Positions 23,113 through 35,316 of a DNA stretch of 64,000 nucleotides are shown here, in pieces. The notes under the pieces are model-generated. The model worked only from the letters and a program-made list of their open reading frames with translations, did no database searches and was not told the origin of the DNA. The DNA comes from Sthenelais limicola (lineage: Eukaryota > Annelida > Polychaeta > Phyllodocida > Sigalionidae), in NCBI GenBank assembly GCA_942159475.1, contig OW804094.1:14886132-14950131 (forward strand), given 5' to 3'. The translations under genes and the position numbers were made by a program. Position 1 is the first letter of the stretch. Each line of letters opens with the position of its first letter.

Positions 23113-26100
23113 ATGGCTGATGAAACCAAAGGTAAGTTATCCTTCTCTGTTTTGGAAAATATTCCTATGTCCTGCTCAACTTGGTCGCTTCGTGTCGTTC
23201 TGTCCGCCATCTTACTTTGACTCGGCATCAACATATTAATGTGTAGATATCAATCTGAACCGACGGAGCGCACCTATGAGCCATTTTGGTGTATTCGGAT
23301 ACTTTCAATAGAAACATTAGATATGTTGCCCTATGTTAAGCTTAGAGCACTTCATAAATAGGGTTTGTTTACTAGAAATTAAAGAGACTTCGATGGTTGC
23401 TGTCTGATCACGATGCACGGATGTTGTGACGCTTCCCTGCCTTGGCCTTGCCTTGTGATCATATGAATATGACATCACGGAAACTAGTCTTTCTCGCATA
23501 ACGACGCATTATTTGTAATTTCATACCTGATTCAGGGCTTTGTAATATTTGGCCTAGTATACTTTCAAGAATTGGCTGACAACTAAAATAAATTTGCATT
23601 TTGGGTTTGGGTTCCCTGAACTGTTACTTGGCTGAAGTGAAGTTGAACAGGTGAAGTAGGCTAAGGCTTAGTATTGAATCCCCAATTCGCCGGCCCAATT
23701 TCACAAAACTTATACTTATAGCGATATCACCATTCCCTCAATTTAATGTTAAAATGACTAGGGCTAGGCCTAGGGTATGTAAAGCTAAGTAGAAAAGCGT
23801 GCTGTAGGCATTGCTTAGCGCCTGCTTGCCCTTAGCCTTGCCTCGGCCTGGCATCTTCTGGAATTAGACTTGGAGGTTTTCTCGCACAGTGTCAGTACAC
23901 AAGACAGTGCCACTGCCATTAGAAATAACACCTCTGGAAAGGCGTGACATATCTTATGACTATATGATATTAATATTTCAAACTGAAATATTTCTAAATT
24001 GGTTTTCTCAATCAAATGAGGTAAACACAAGCATGTCCCTCAAATTCTAAGACCCCTCCAGACCTTTTACGTCGTTTTTTTACATTTTACGTCGTTCTTT
24101 TTTAAAACTTAGGACTTGGAAGGCCATGTTTGGGTTTAAGTCCATTAAATATATAAACTTAAATTTATTCTTTTATCGGTAGATGGCGAAGTTAATGTGC
24201 TCGATGATATTCTGAACGTTGGAGGGGACGATTTAGAAGAGACAGAGCCTGAAGACAAAAAGGAAAAGGCCCCTGGTAAGTATTGGCTACTAACTATTGC
24301 TGAACGAGACCATTGCATAGTTATAATTAAGGTTATTGTTCAACCATTCCTTCACTAGACTTTGTATTCCCATTTCATTTTTGTATCATACACCCCCCCC
24401 CCACACACACACACAGACACACACACACCCCTTTCCCTAAAAATATATATTGGCTTCATCTCTCTTAGTTTAGCTTTTGTTTACACACGTTTTTATTTAT
24501 TCATTCTTTTCCAGACCCGATACATCCTATACAATTAACTCAAAGTAATAAATAATAACTCGAAACTCATATAAAGTACAATCAGACATTAACAAATGTA
24601 TAAACGATATTGGGACTTGATTGACCAATTGTTTCGTTATTTCTGTTTTAAGCTTCTTCGAAGCGGTCGAGGGGTGGGTCGTCCAAGTCTAGTGGACGCG
24701 GACGTAACAAAACTCGCCGATCCAACCACAGCAGCAGTAAAAGTGAGAGTAAACAGCAGGCAAACACTTCCTCCGAGAGCGCCGGCCTCCTGAATCAGAG
24801 CCTGGACGACAGCCTCGACCTCACAGAGGAAAGTATGGAGGATAAGAAACTGAGAGATCTGGAAAGGGAGAGGAAGGAATTGGAAAAAGAAAATGCTGAA
24901 AGGAAGCGAAAACTTGAAAAGTTGAAGCAAGAAGAAAGGGCGACCCAAGATGCTATTCAAAAGGGTATGTTTCCTTTTGGGTTATAATTTTTTCTTCCTA
25001 TGTTGCTAAGACTTTAGCTTTGTAACATCAATCTAACATCAATACTTTCTTAAAGTTTCTTCTTGCAGTTCACTTTAAATAGATGTTTTGTTGTCGTTTT
25101 TATTGATGGTTACATCACGTTTTCAATGTTTCATTTCTCAGATGTTGACAGTCAAAGGAAAAAGAAAGCAAAACACCCTGGCAGAAAGTCCGACAGAAGT
25201 AAAAATGATGGTATGTTCTGTAGCTTAGGATCTTAAACTTATCACTAAGATCCCGTTTGATAACCCATTTTTAAAATCGCCACCAAATGATAGTAGTCAT
25301 ATAATCTCACAAAACTTATGATATCAATAGATTGTGACAATATAGATTTCATTCACATAAATATAACTCCACACGACTCGGGGAAAACCTATATTAATTA
25401 GTTCCAAGTTCCCAATTTTAAAACTATATGACAGGGACGTGTATTGTTGTCGTATTGGGTAATAAAAATACGAAGAGTTCCTAGAAGTCGCCTATTCTAA
25501 ATCAACAGATCGCGATGGAGGTATAAGTAGCACCGCTGATGATAGCTTTAATACAGCAGGCAGTGGTGACCATGAGAAGCTGGAGACAGCAGAGGAGTAT
25601 GACACACGCAGTGAGGCTGGCAGCACCAGTGGTTTGTCTGCGCGCTCTCGCAGTCGCAGTCGCTCAGCCAGTGGAAGCATGTCCCGCAGTGGTTCGTCCA
25701 TGTCTTCCCAGTCTGGTTCTGGGTCTGAGTCAGGTTAGTTTGACTGATTGATTAGTTCTCTATTGTATTCGTAAGGGGTGACGTCAAAATAGGGTCGCAA
25801 CGGTCGCGACCCTGTTGGCACTTTTTCAGTGACCAAGGTCCCCAGCTGTGTGGCCAAACTTCACTGAAATTGTGAGAACGATGTGACTTGGTTGTCACAT
25901 ATTGTGTACTTCTCACTCAGTTGGTTCCTACTTTGGACGCGACCACGGACGCGGCCGCCACAACCCTATTTTGTCGTCACCTAACACTTAACAAAATAGT
26001 ACTTAATCTCAGGTCTGTCTTCCAGTATGTGCCCTGAGTCAATACAAACAGATGTGTTTTAGTGAAGTAAACTGCAAATGTTAGTCATACATCTCATTTA

Positions 26101-29100
26101 CTACGCGTCATCTGGTAGAACTATTGTAACATTTGCTGTTCTCTTAGGAGGATCTCGATAAGTTAATATCGTTTTCCATCTATATCCTATATTATGATGT
26201 TTTACTTATTCCTATTTCAATTACTCCCGCATCCCTATGTGTTGCTCATAAATAAAATCTAAATTTTAATTCAACTTCCTACAGTATGTCTCTAAAAAAT
26301 TATAAAATTTATCTCATTTATCGACATTTTACAGAAGGTGGGGAAGGAAATAAAGACAAAGATGGCGTCAAAAAGCCTCGCCGTCAGAGCCGCAAGCGTG
26401 GGATCTCGCCCATCCAGTGGGACCGCAAGAGCAACACAAGCAGAAGTCGTTCCCCAGGTTCTCCAGGTTCCCACAGGTCTAAGGATGATCTAGACGAATC
26501 TGATAGCAAGCGTGCTCGCATGGCATCCTCAGTTAGTAGGAAAAGTAAGTGTTCCATACCCACTTTTTTTTTCTTTCCTCAATATTTAGATTGGCTTCAG
26601 TAAAGACAAATTTCTTTCACTTTCGGAAATGTTCATGGTAAACTAGACTTCATCCAAAGCACAAAATATCTCTGGACCTGGGTAAGACCTTAAAATGCCT
26701 TTCTGTGAGTGTCTCTTTTCTGTCTCGCTCTCCCTTTTCTATCTCTATTTCCCGAGTATGATTATAAACTGCCTCCCTCTTAGTCCTCCCGCCCTTGATA
26801 TTACCATATTAAATGTGTTGATAAGGGCGTAAAGCAACCAATCTCACTCACTCACTCACACACTCACTCACAAAATATCTCATTGGAAAGGAGGAAAAAA
26901 TGCTTTAATTTTATTTGTTTTACGAAACCTAAGTAATTCCAAAGAATAATTTTGCCTAAGGAGAATGGTTAGATACACGAAGTCACTATTCCACATACAT
27001 TTTAACTACTCTCATGCAATTTGACTATAACCTGCTGTTCCTATTTCAGATCAAAGCTCAAAGTTGAAATATATATTCCGCGATGCCCGGTACTTCCTCA
27101 TCAAAAGCAACAACCATGAGAATGTTGCTCTTGCCAAAGCTAAGGGAGTCTGGTCCACCCCGCCTCAGAACGAAGCTCGCATTAACCAAGCTTATAAGGT
27201 GAGGTCCACCATTCCAGATCTTGTCACTTGTGACCTCTTCTTGACAAATAATACTGTCATTTAATGTTTGCATGTATGCTTAATCATTGAACTGCTTTTA
27301 TTTGATAAGCTTTAGATCATTACTTTTATATACACTTGATTGAAAAAAAGACTTGGATATAGATCAAACAAATTATGTGAACACCTGACTGACTTTAATT
27401 TTGTCGTTCTTATTTTTTAAAGGATTATCGAAGTGTCATCCTTGTCTTCTCGGTGAAGGAGAGTGGGAAGTTTCAAGGTAGAATTGTTTATTTGTCTACT
27501 ACATCCATACAGTTTCCACAATTTGTGCTTATGTTTTGTTCTTATATTTTCACCTATCTTTTCCCCTATCTACCTTTTCTTTACTTTGGATACTTGTCAT
27601 CATATCATCCCCCAATATTATATTTTAAAGTGTAATATTCCAGTCATATATATATTTTTTTTAATTTAGTATGTTTATACAGCAATTATGATTTCCAGTT
27701 ATAGATGTTTCTTAAAATTCGTCCCCAAAGTAGGCTTACTTAGTAATTGCATCAATTTTTATTTGTGCAAGTCATTTCTATATGCTATCATAGTATAGGC
27801 ATTATTTTTTATCAAATGAAGCGAAGATTTACACATGCCTACTATCTTGTTTGCAGGGTTTGCACGCCTGGCAGCGGAGAGTGACAAGAACCATGCCCCC
27901 ATTCGGTGGGTGCTACCCCCTGGCCTCAGCGCCAAGGCACTAAGCGGTGTCTTCAAGTTGGACTGGATCAACAGGTACAACTTTAATATGAATTATTATA
28001 AGCAATTATGATTAACGTTTAATTCTTATTTCCAAAGACAACCACATCTTTTCGGTGGATCATGTTGTCGTTGTTTTGAAACCAGTGACTTGAAAGGGTG
28101 CTATCAGTCTTCAAAAACATCACCCCAATTCCCACTGTTGCTGAAATGCGTATTATGCGACGTAAAACAACCACAAATCAAGCCAATCTTCTCAATCAAA
28201 AGCATAATTTGTATTCACAAAAATGTACCTCCTTTGAAATCTTAGTCTATTAAGAGGACCCCCTTGGATATGTTAGCTCCATCGTAGGAGTAGGCGAAGT
28301 GAAATCCTTCGAGACAATAACATTTCGTGTTTTTACTTCATAATCTGTCCCGTAATACCAATGAGCTTTCGTCTGACCACAGTTGTTGGTAGATTTTCGT
28401 GTGATCCAATGACTTGGGTGACATGTTTTGGGACTACCTCATTTGTGACGTGGTCTTTGTATGATGCATTGTGTGATCTTTCTGTAGGATCTCTTCCCAA
28501 AACCAATTATCTCAGGTTATACCAAAGGGAGTGACCGGACGCAAAGGTAACCAGTGCAGGAAACTAAAACATCCTAACGGTAGTAGAGTAGAAAAGTTGC
28601 ATAATTTGGAAGTTGGATATTAGGGTTCTTCCATGATTCCATTTATATATATTTTTTAGTTATTGTCGGCAATGAAAAGAAAGTTTATCAACACAAACTG
28701 GGGGGAAAAAACACCAAAACACTTCACTGACATTTTCTTGATACAGTAAACATTTTGTATGTTTTCTTTTTACAAAAATGGGACCAACAATCTTTGTTAG
28801 TTTGACAGCTTTATGGTTCTATTCATCTGGATTAAGTTTCAAATTTTTGCATCTCGATTTTCAGGCGGGACCTGCCGTTTGTCCAGACAACTCACCTTTA
28901 CAACACGTGGAACGACAACAAGAGTGTTAAAATCGGAAGGGATGGACAGGTATGATGCTTATGTCTCATTTGCTAGCTGTTGCATGTAAAGCTTCTCAAG
29001 CCCAGGCCTGTCAGTTAACTCTTGTTGTTTCTTGACCTTTTTCCCAATCGTCCCAATATATTCCCAATATATTCCGCTCCACTGCTGTCATTATAGAAAA

Positions 29101-32100
29101 TATGTGAGCCATAAATACAAATTTTGATTATATTACGAGCGACTTTACTGTTGCTTTGGTGTTTTTTATTCTGTGGATCACAGATTTGTGTGTGTGTGGC
29201 GGGGGGGGGGGGGGTATGCCCCCAGTCCCCCCCCCCAGCAGGGATTCGCGCCTTTGGCAATCACTTCAGAGACACTGCCGCTTATATTTAGCATGCCAAC
29301 ATACAATTCGGGCTTTTTTAAGGACCCCCAACTGGCATCCCTCTGTGATGTATTAATGATTTTGCAATTATTCGACTGTAGTAGTAACAGAGAGTTGCCA
29401 TAATAGAAAACTTGTATTGGGCAACATCATTAACTTGATTTATCTAACTAATTCTTTATTGATTGAATTTACAATTGTTTGCCTTGTAGGAGATCGAGCC
29501 CAGTGTCGGAGAGGCGTTGTGTCGGCTGTTTCCCCTGGACGAGAACATCGACCTGAAAGCCATAGCGATCAAGGCTAAACAGATGAAGCGCTCTGTGCCT
29601 GTGGAACCTCACCATCCTCCACCTAGGGACCGCTTTGGACCACCTCGACGTATGGACCCACCTAGGTTAGGACTGTTGCTGTTTGGACTACTTTCCCTCT
29701 GTTGTGCTCATGGACTCGTAACCACTTGAGAAACCATGGGATAAGTTGTGGAAAAAAATAATTGAGCCACAGAGTGTGAGTCTGAAGTAATTCTGGCCGG
29801 CAGCAGCTCTTGCTCTGGCAAACTGCCCCAAAGTGAGCGGCTCTGATGCTCTGATAGCCGCCGCCGGCAGGCTTCCAATGGTGCCCCGGCAGCAGCTTGT
29901 GTGGTGTCCAGGGCAGGTGCTTCTTCACCTTAAGGCAGGCTCTGATGTGTAAATATGAGGTGCTCTGCCATGTGCACAGCGAGCAGCTCCACTCCATTCA
30001 GCTCACGGCCTTGTTTGGACTGTTATCTACTCCTCTTCCTCACAACTCCTTGTCCCACCGATCATGTGGGCACAAAAGCTCCCCAGTTTCCATGGATCAA
30101 TGTTATATATTATATATAGACACTCCCTAGATTCTATCCACAAAAATGATTTTAATATCTAAGTATATGTTGACATATTCTGGTTACTTTCCTCACACAT
30201 ATTCCACTAAGTGATCATATTCCCTTTAATGATACTTTTTAAACGAAAAAAACAAACCTTTAACATCATACAACAAGTGGTAAGTATACAAATGGGACTG
30301 GTGTCAGCATATTTTACTAAGAAGCTAATAAATAGATTGTGGCCCGGTGCAGGAAGAGAGAAAAGCCTCCTCGCCTTGGACATTGGCTCTATGGTGCGCA
30401 CCGAGGCCTGGTCTCTTAAAACTTGTTGACAGGAGCTTTCCTGGCTCTCCTCATCTCACTCACACCGAGATAGAAACGTTCACCCCTTCAGAGGATGTAC
30501 AAATTACATAAGGAAGTCCTATGATGTGACCTGAGCATTGGGGTTTGGCTGTATATAGCTCCATCTGCCCAAGAAGTAGCCAACCATAGTGACTACTACG
30601 ACAATCCATATTAACTTCAGGGGTATTAAAAAATAGCTTCAGCCTATGTGTTGTAAATGCTTGCGCTCAGAGCGAGCAGGCCTTCTGAGATCTTGCTTGC
30701 TCTGGCCCACAGCAGAATACAGGGACGTTTTTTGCCATGATTATCTTGCGTCAATACCGTAGTATCAACTTATGACCACACAATTAGAACTTTTCTCATC
30801 CCGAGTGAAAACCAGTCTTCTTCTCTACCAAGTTAAACAAAGCATCTTTCCCCCACATGATTGCATTAAAGGGTTTTATCATAAACTCACAATATCTCCC
30901 TAGGTGGACTTGTAATGAGGGCACGATGAGATGGTCATGAATATGCAGAATGATCTAATAGACTTTCTTACGGTCTGGCTGATATTCAGACATGTCCGTA
31001 GTGTAAATGATTCTAGCAGGATTGTGTGCTTTTGTCTAGAAAAGGAGGAGGTCTTAAATAGTAGTCCTCCCTAGACAAAACAAAATCTCGAGTAAGGACT
31101 TACTCATATACCATCAATGTAACATCTGCACTGGGATTTCTAAAGGACTAGGGACTGACATATCAATCCTACTTGACAAGGGACTATTATAGTGTTGATT
31201 AAATTGCTGGGGACCCTTCATGTTTGCGTATCTTCATGGACTTCTTATCCAAACTGGTTGGTGGTGAATCTTCTACATGGTATGTCGTTTATTTGGTAAC
31301 TTCTAATTTTGGGCTTGTCCCAAATATACATATTTGAATTTCTTTCAATGTTATCTTTTTGGATTTCTGATGATGTTTGTGAATACTTTTGCCATTAAAA
31401 ATGAACTTGTTTTTTATTTTAACAAAACAAGGGAGACCTTGATATTCTGAAAGACACTTTCTTAGTCTCTAAATAAGTGAAAGGATGGAATGGTTTTAGG
31501 AATAGGGACGCTTTTGGGGGAAGCTTTAATTTAATATCAATAGGAAGAAATTACAGCCAACTTCCAGTTTCTGCGCTTTTATTTTATTTCCATCCACTCC
31601 CAGAGAATATTATTTTAGTTAATAACCGCATTTCAAACAAAAATTGCTGCTATATGGTAATGCGTTTTACAATTTTTATGTTTATAAATTCCGATTCAGA
31701 CTTCAAAATTTTAAAAATCCATAAAAAGCATAGCACCCACAACATTAATCAGTTTTGAACAATTTAATCGTGCATTCCATGCTCATGTTTTTATTCCAGG
31801 ATGAAGAATTGTTAACCATTATACATAAGCTAAGCTCTTACATAATTAACTCTCTACTGTATGCCATTGTGTTAACGTGAAAGACTCTTTACCCCTGATT
31901 AGGCGTAGGCGGCCTTACGATGACTTCAGACACAGAGGAGCCGATCACATGTCTCGCTTCAGAAACAGGAGAATGGACCCCTATGACCGTGATGGTATGT
32001 CCTTGAGGGGCTGACTTGATTTGGGATTATTTGTCTAGTTTTAAATGTTACAATCTGTCACTTATTCTAAGAGGGATGTCATTTATCTGGTGACATTTGA

Positions 32101-35100
32101 AATCAAATATGTATTTGTGAGTAACGATCAGTTAGTCCAAATAGTAAAGTATTATCTTTCATGAGTGGAAATATTGTACACATGGATACACTTAAATTTT
32201 TTATTTTTTTTTAATCATTTTTATTGAGGTTAATGAGCAATTACATCAGGTTAAGAGAGAGTTATTTATGGCTCCCCAGTTCAAATAAATAGCATCCCTC
32301 TCTAGATGTCAAGGAGGTCTAGCCTGTTAATTATGTATTGATCTTACCTCACGGATTTGAGTTGGTATGTCACAAAAATAGTTCAAATGATATAAAATTA
32401 AATGAATGTTATCTTCCAACAAATTATTACATTATATACACATTGGGTATGAAACAACGTGTCTAGAGTGGGTAATCTCATCTGCCTCTTCTGAAATTTA
32501 ACTTATATTTGTGAGCTGTTAAGGGAATTGGTTGTGATTTTGTGACCGGATGAATATTTAAGTGCTCTAAACGTGTGTGGTCTTTGTTCATTGGATACAA
32601 TTAGCTTATTTTGGATAGATCGTGGGGGTGGGGGAATGGTTTAACAAACCTGGGTTGGTAACGAACTCACATTTGTGTAGTCCTACGAGCTCATTTGATT
32701 TTTTGAATTACGATGTTTGCACTGATAACCTAGATGCCATTTTGGTGTTGTAACTTAGGGAGTTGATTTCCTGGTATTATATATTTAAATATATTACATT
32801 ATTTACCAGAATACTCCGTGCTAGGAAGTTTTATTTATGGATTTAACTCAAGATAGCATTACATCATCCTCATCTTTAAAGCAACCCAAAACGGTGTCTA
32901 TGGCCAAAATCATTTTACGTTTGCTTTGTTTTCAGCTAATACAAAATATTTGTTTATTTTCAAAAAAAATTGTAACAGGCGGATATTACAAAGACAGACC
33001 TAGAAACGACAGGTATGTCTACATTTAGGTTCATATCCTTTGTCTCCTGAAGTCGTAGTTTTATTATGGATCATATTGTATGATGGCAGATTGAAATTAC
33101 CAAACGAGGGAGGTCGTTAAGGGAGTGGCACCATCTTATTCACATAGTGCTATAAAAGCAGCTCTAGGGAAGTAAAGACTTCTTAAGTCAGCCTGGTCAG
33201 ACCAATATTAAGCTAAATTTGTATCTGTATCGTCATTTCTACACAGAAAAAGTGGTACTGCTTCGTTTAGACAGACCATAGTTTATTTGACTGCAAGGCC
33301 AGGATTTTCAGCTAAGCAGTCTAAAGCGCTGGTTTCGAACCCAGAGGTATTAGAATTTGGTGGTTTCGAATCCCGGTGTGGCTGCAATTTCACCCCCAGG
33401 CACTATGGGAAAAGTGCTGACTTAGTCCCTATTGAAAAAGATGTGCCCTCACCTTTTACATACGACCTCCCATATCTAACTGGAGATGTTTACCTTCTAA
33501 TAATGAATCGTCTTCATTATCCCTGATGATGTAGATCGTCGTCGAGATACGGAGGAGTACGGAAAGACACTTTCATAAACGGGGTAGGTTATTTTGCATT
33601 AATCCGAAGAATTATTCCATGTCTTGTAATTTACATTAGCTATCATCATAACCTCAAATAACGATACTATGTAAAGCAAGACGCCTCGCCTCAAATAACG
33701 ATATATCAGATTATAGTACCTACGTTATTTTGATATATCAAAGCATTTAAAAATAATTGCAGGTGTTTTATTTGACTTTGCCTGCCAAAAAAGTAAGTGG
33801 ATGGTCGAACCGACCGGACTGTAGTTCACTACAACCTATTCTGTTTGCTTTGAGAGCTTCCTCAGGACATAATTTATCCATGTTGATTGTTGGTTGATTT
33901 GATTTCAGTCGTACAACGACTACATGCGTGAGTTCCACAGGGCACCTCCCATGCCTATGCCAGGATACGGCGCTCCGGTAAGTTAAAGTTAACACAACGT
34001 GCAAGTCAGAATTAGTAATAACAAACTTTGCTGTTCCGCCTTTAAGATTAAGAAGAGTTCACATGTTACAAGCCTGATATCATCTTAATAGGGACCCAAG
34101 AAATATGATTACTACAGTAGATAAATCTTACTCAAACTTCCATATTACACTAATAACCTAGATAGGAAATCTCTCAAACTCAGACAAAATGTACAGTGGA
34201 ACCTCGCATAAAGACCACCTCTCTATAGAGACCACCCCTCTATTAAGACCAGTTTCTCTCAGTCCCGAATAAATTGCTTTCCTCTTATTAGATTAGCCCC
34301 TCTAATGAGACCACCTCGCTATTAAGACCAGTTTCTCTCAGTCTCAAGGGTGGTCTCAATAGAGAGGTTCAACTGTATACCAATAGTAATGAAGTATGTT
34401 TTAGTGAATGTGTGTATATTGCAGCCGCCACCTGGGTACGGTCACATGGAGCCCCCACAGCCCTACTCGTACGAGCGGCCGCCACACACACACCGGGACT
34501 ACCCGCCCCCCATGGACTACCCCCCGCCCTCCCGCAGCTCCCACTCCCGCACTACAGACAGGAGATCATCCAAAACGGATCCTTACCAGGTAGGGTTTAA
34601 TGATTGTCTATTAGAATTTTAGCTGGCTCTTAGGCTAGACAAAATTCAGTTGGTTTGTCTTTTAAATGTAAAAAAAAAAGGCCTCCCATACAAGTGAGGC
34701 AAAAGGTATAGAAAATCCGAAACCAAAAAACAAAAATTCGAGCAAAAGTTCTCGTGATGAAACATGCTTTATCGGTTAAAAGAAGTTGCCGTGTCGCGCA
34801 AGCGTTATAATTGTAGAAGCCCAGTTGGCAGGATACACGAAATAAAGTTGCAATGTTTTTATAAAAAAAAAAAAACATGAACAAGTTCTGTCATATCCGG
34901 CCTTGTATGATTATGTAACAAGGCATAACCTTAATTAATATGATTTATGATTATGAATAACTAATAATTATAATGATAATAAAGGTAACGGTTTAATTAA
35001 TTCTTTAGTATACATTATGTCAGCCTTATGTTGACTGGTACTTCTACCATGATCTAGAACCTACATTGCATCAGAATCATCAACTACGACTTCTTAGTCT

Positions 35101-35316
35101 TCATACCTATCACTTCCTTCTCTTTCTTCCCTGCAGTATGAGCGTGACGTAGATGACTTCCTACGCCGCACCGCTCACGCCAGCCACGCCAGTCACGCCA
35201 GCCACTCCAGCCACAGCATGCAGCATTCCAGTCATAGTTCCCACTCCCACACCTCACACAGCAGCCCACGTGACCACCGCCGAGATCACCGCCGAGACCG
35301 CGACAGCAGACGATAG
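23113..35316 (+). CDS. YTHDC1: YTH domain-containing protein 1 (nuclear m6A reader), complete, 17 exons
   Basis: Exons: 23113-23131, 24183-24275, 24653-24964, 25142-25210, 25509-25733, 26335-26544, 27050-27198, 27423-27477, 27857-27974, 28865-28949, 29490-29665, 31903-31994, 32979-33012, 33535-33583, 33909-33977, 34425-34589 and 35137-35316. Phases join perfectly to give 699 residues (human 727). An acidic N-terminus is followed by a Lys/Glu helix (about 105-140) and Ser/Arg-rich blocks. The YTH domain (about 313-457) starts [20 protein letters not shown] and keeps cage tryptophans W344 (KGVWSTPP) and W395 (IRWVLPPG), the KIGRDGQEIE segment and LCRLFP. The C-terminus is Pro/Arg/Tyr-rich with [13 protein letters not shown] and VDDFLRRT blocks shared with vertebrate YTHDC1, plus a Ser-His repeat run. 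The protein binds m6A in nuclear RNA and acts in splicing and export. Confidence 0.95.
25775..25981. mobile_element. TAA-flanked MITE in YTHDC1 intron
   Basis: The left end GGGGTGACGTCAAAATAGGG and the right end CCCTATTTTGTCGTCACC are inverted repeats. TAA lies immediately outside both ends (25772-25774, 25982-25984), pointing to a PIF/Harbinger-like element of 207 bp. The interior carries a near-perfect palindrome GGTCGCAACGGTCGCGACC near the left end. Confidence 0.7.
26838..26876 (+). repeat. CACT microsatellite in YTHDC1 intron
   Basis: A run of ACTC units, slightly interrupted by ACAC, near 26846-26872. It is flanked by sequence without other structure. Confidence 0.7.
31029..31080. repeat. 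Intronic hairpin in YTHDC1
   Basis: TTTTGTCTAG (about 31030-31039) pairs perfectly with CTAGACAAAA (31071-31080), and inside it GGAGGA pairs with TCCTCC, leaving a loop of about 15 nt. The fold resembles a small transposon end or a pre-miRNA-sized hairpin. It lies in the 2.2-kb intron between exons 11 and 12. Confidence 0.5.
33305..33450 (+). mobile_element. Degenerate tRNA-Leu-type SINE in YTHDC1 intron
   Basis: Contains AGTCTAAAGCGCTGG (A-box region), GGTTTCGAATCCCGGTGTGG (B-box region), GCTGCAATTTCACCCCCAGG and a body like the copy at 22209-22378. The local duplication GGTTTCGAA(C/T)CC occurs twice, suggesting rearrangement. Confidence 0.6.
34194..34375. mobile_element. TA-flanked mariner-like MITE in YTHDC1 intron
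   Basis: The left end begins CAGTGGAACCTC and the right end is GAGGTTCAACTG. TA flanks both sides (34192-34193, 34376-34377). The 182-bp interior is a repetitive run of AAGACCAC/GAGACCACC units, with the block ATTAAGACCAGTTTCTCTCA present twice. A related arrangement is at 55601-55765. Confidence 0.7.
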
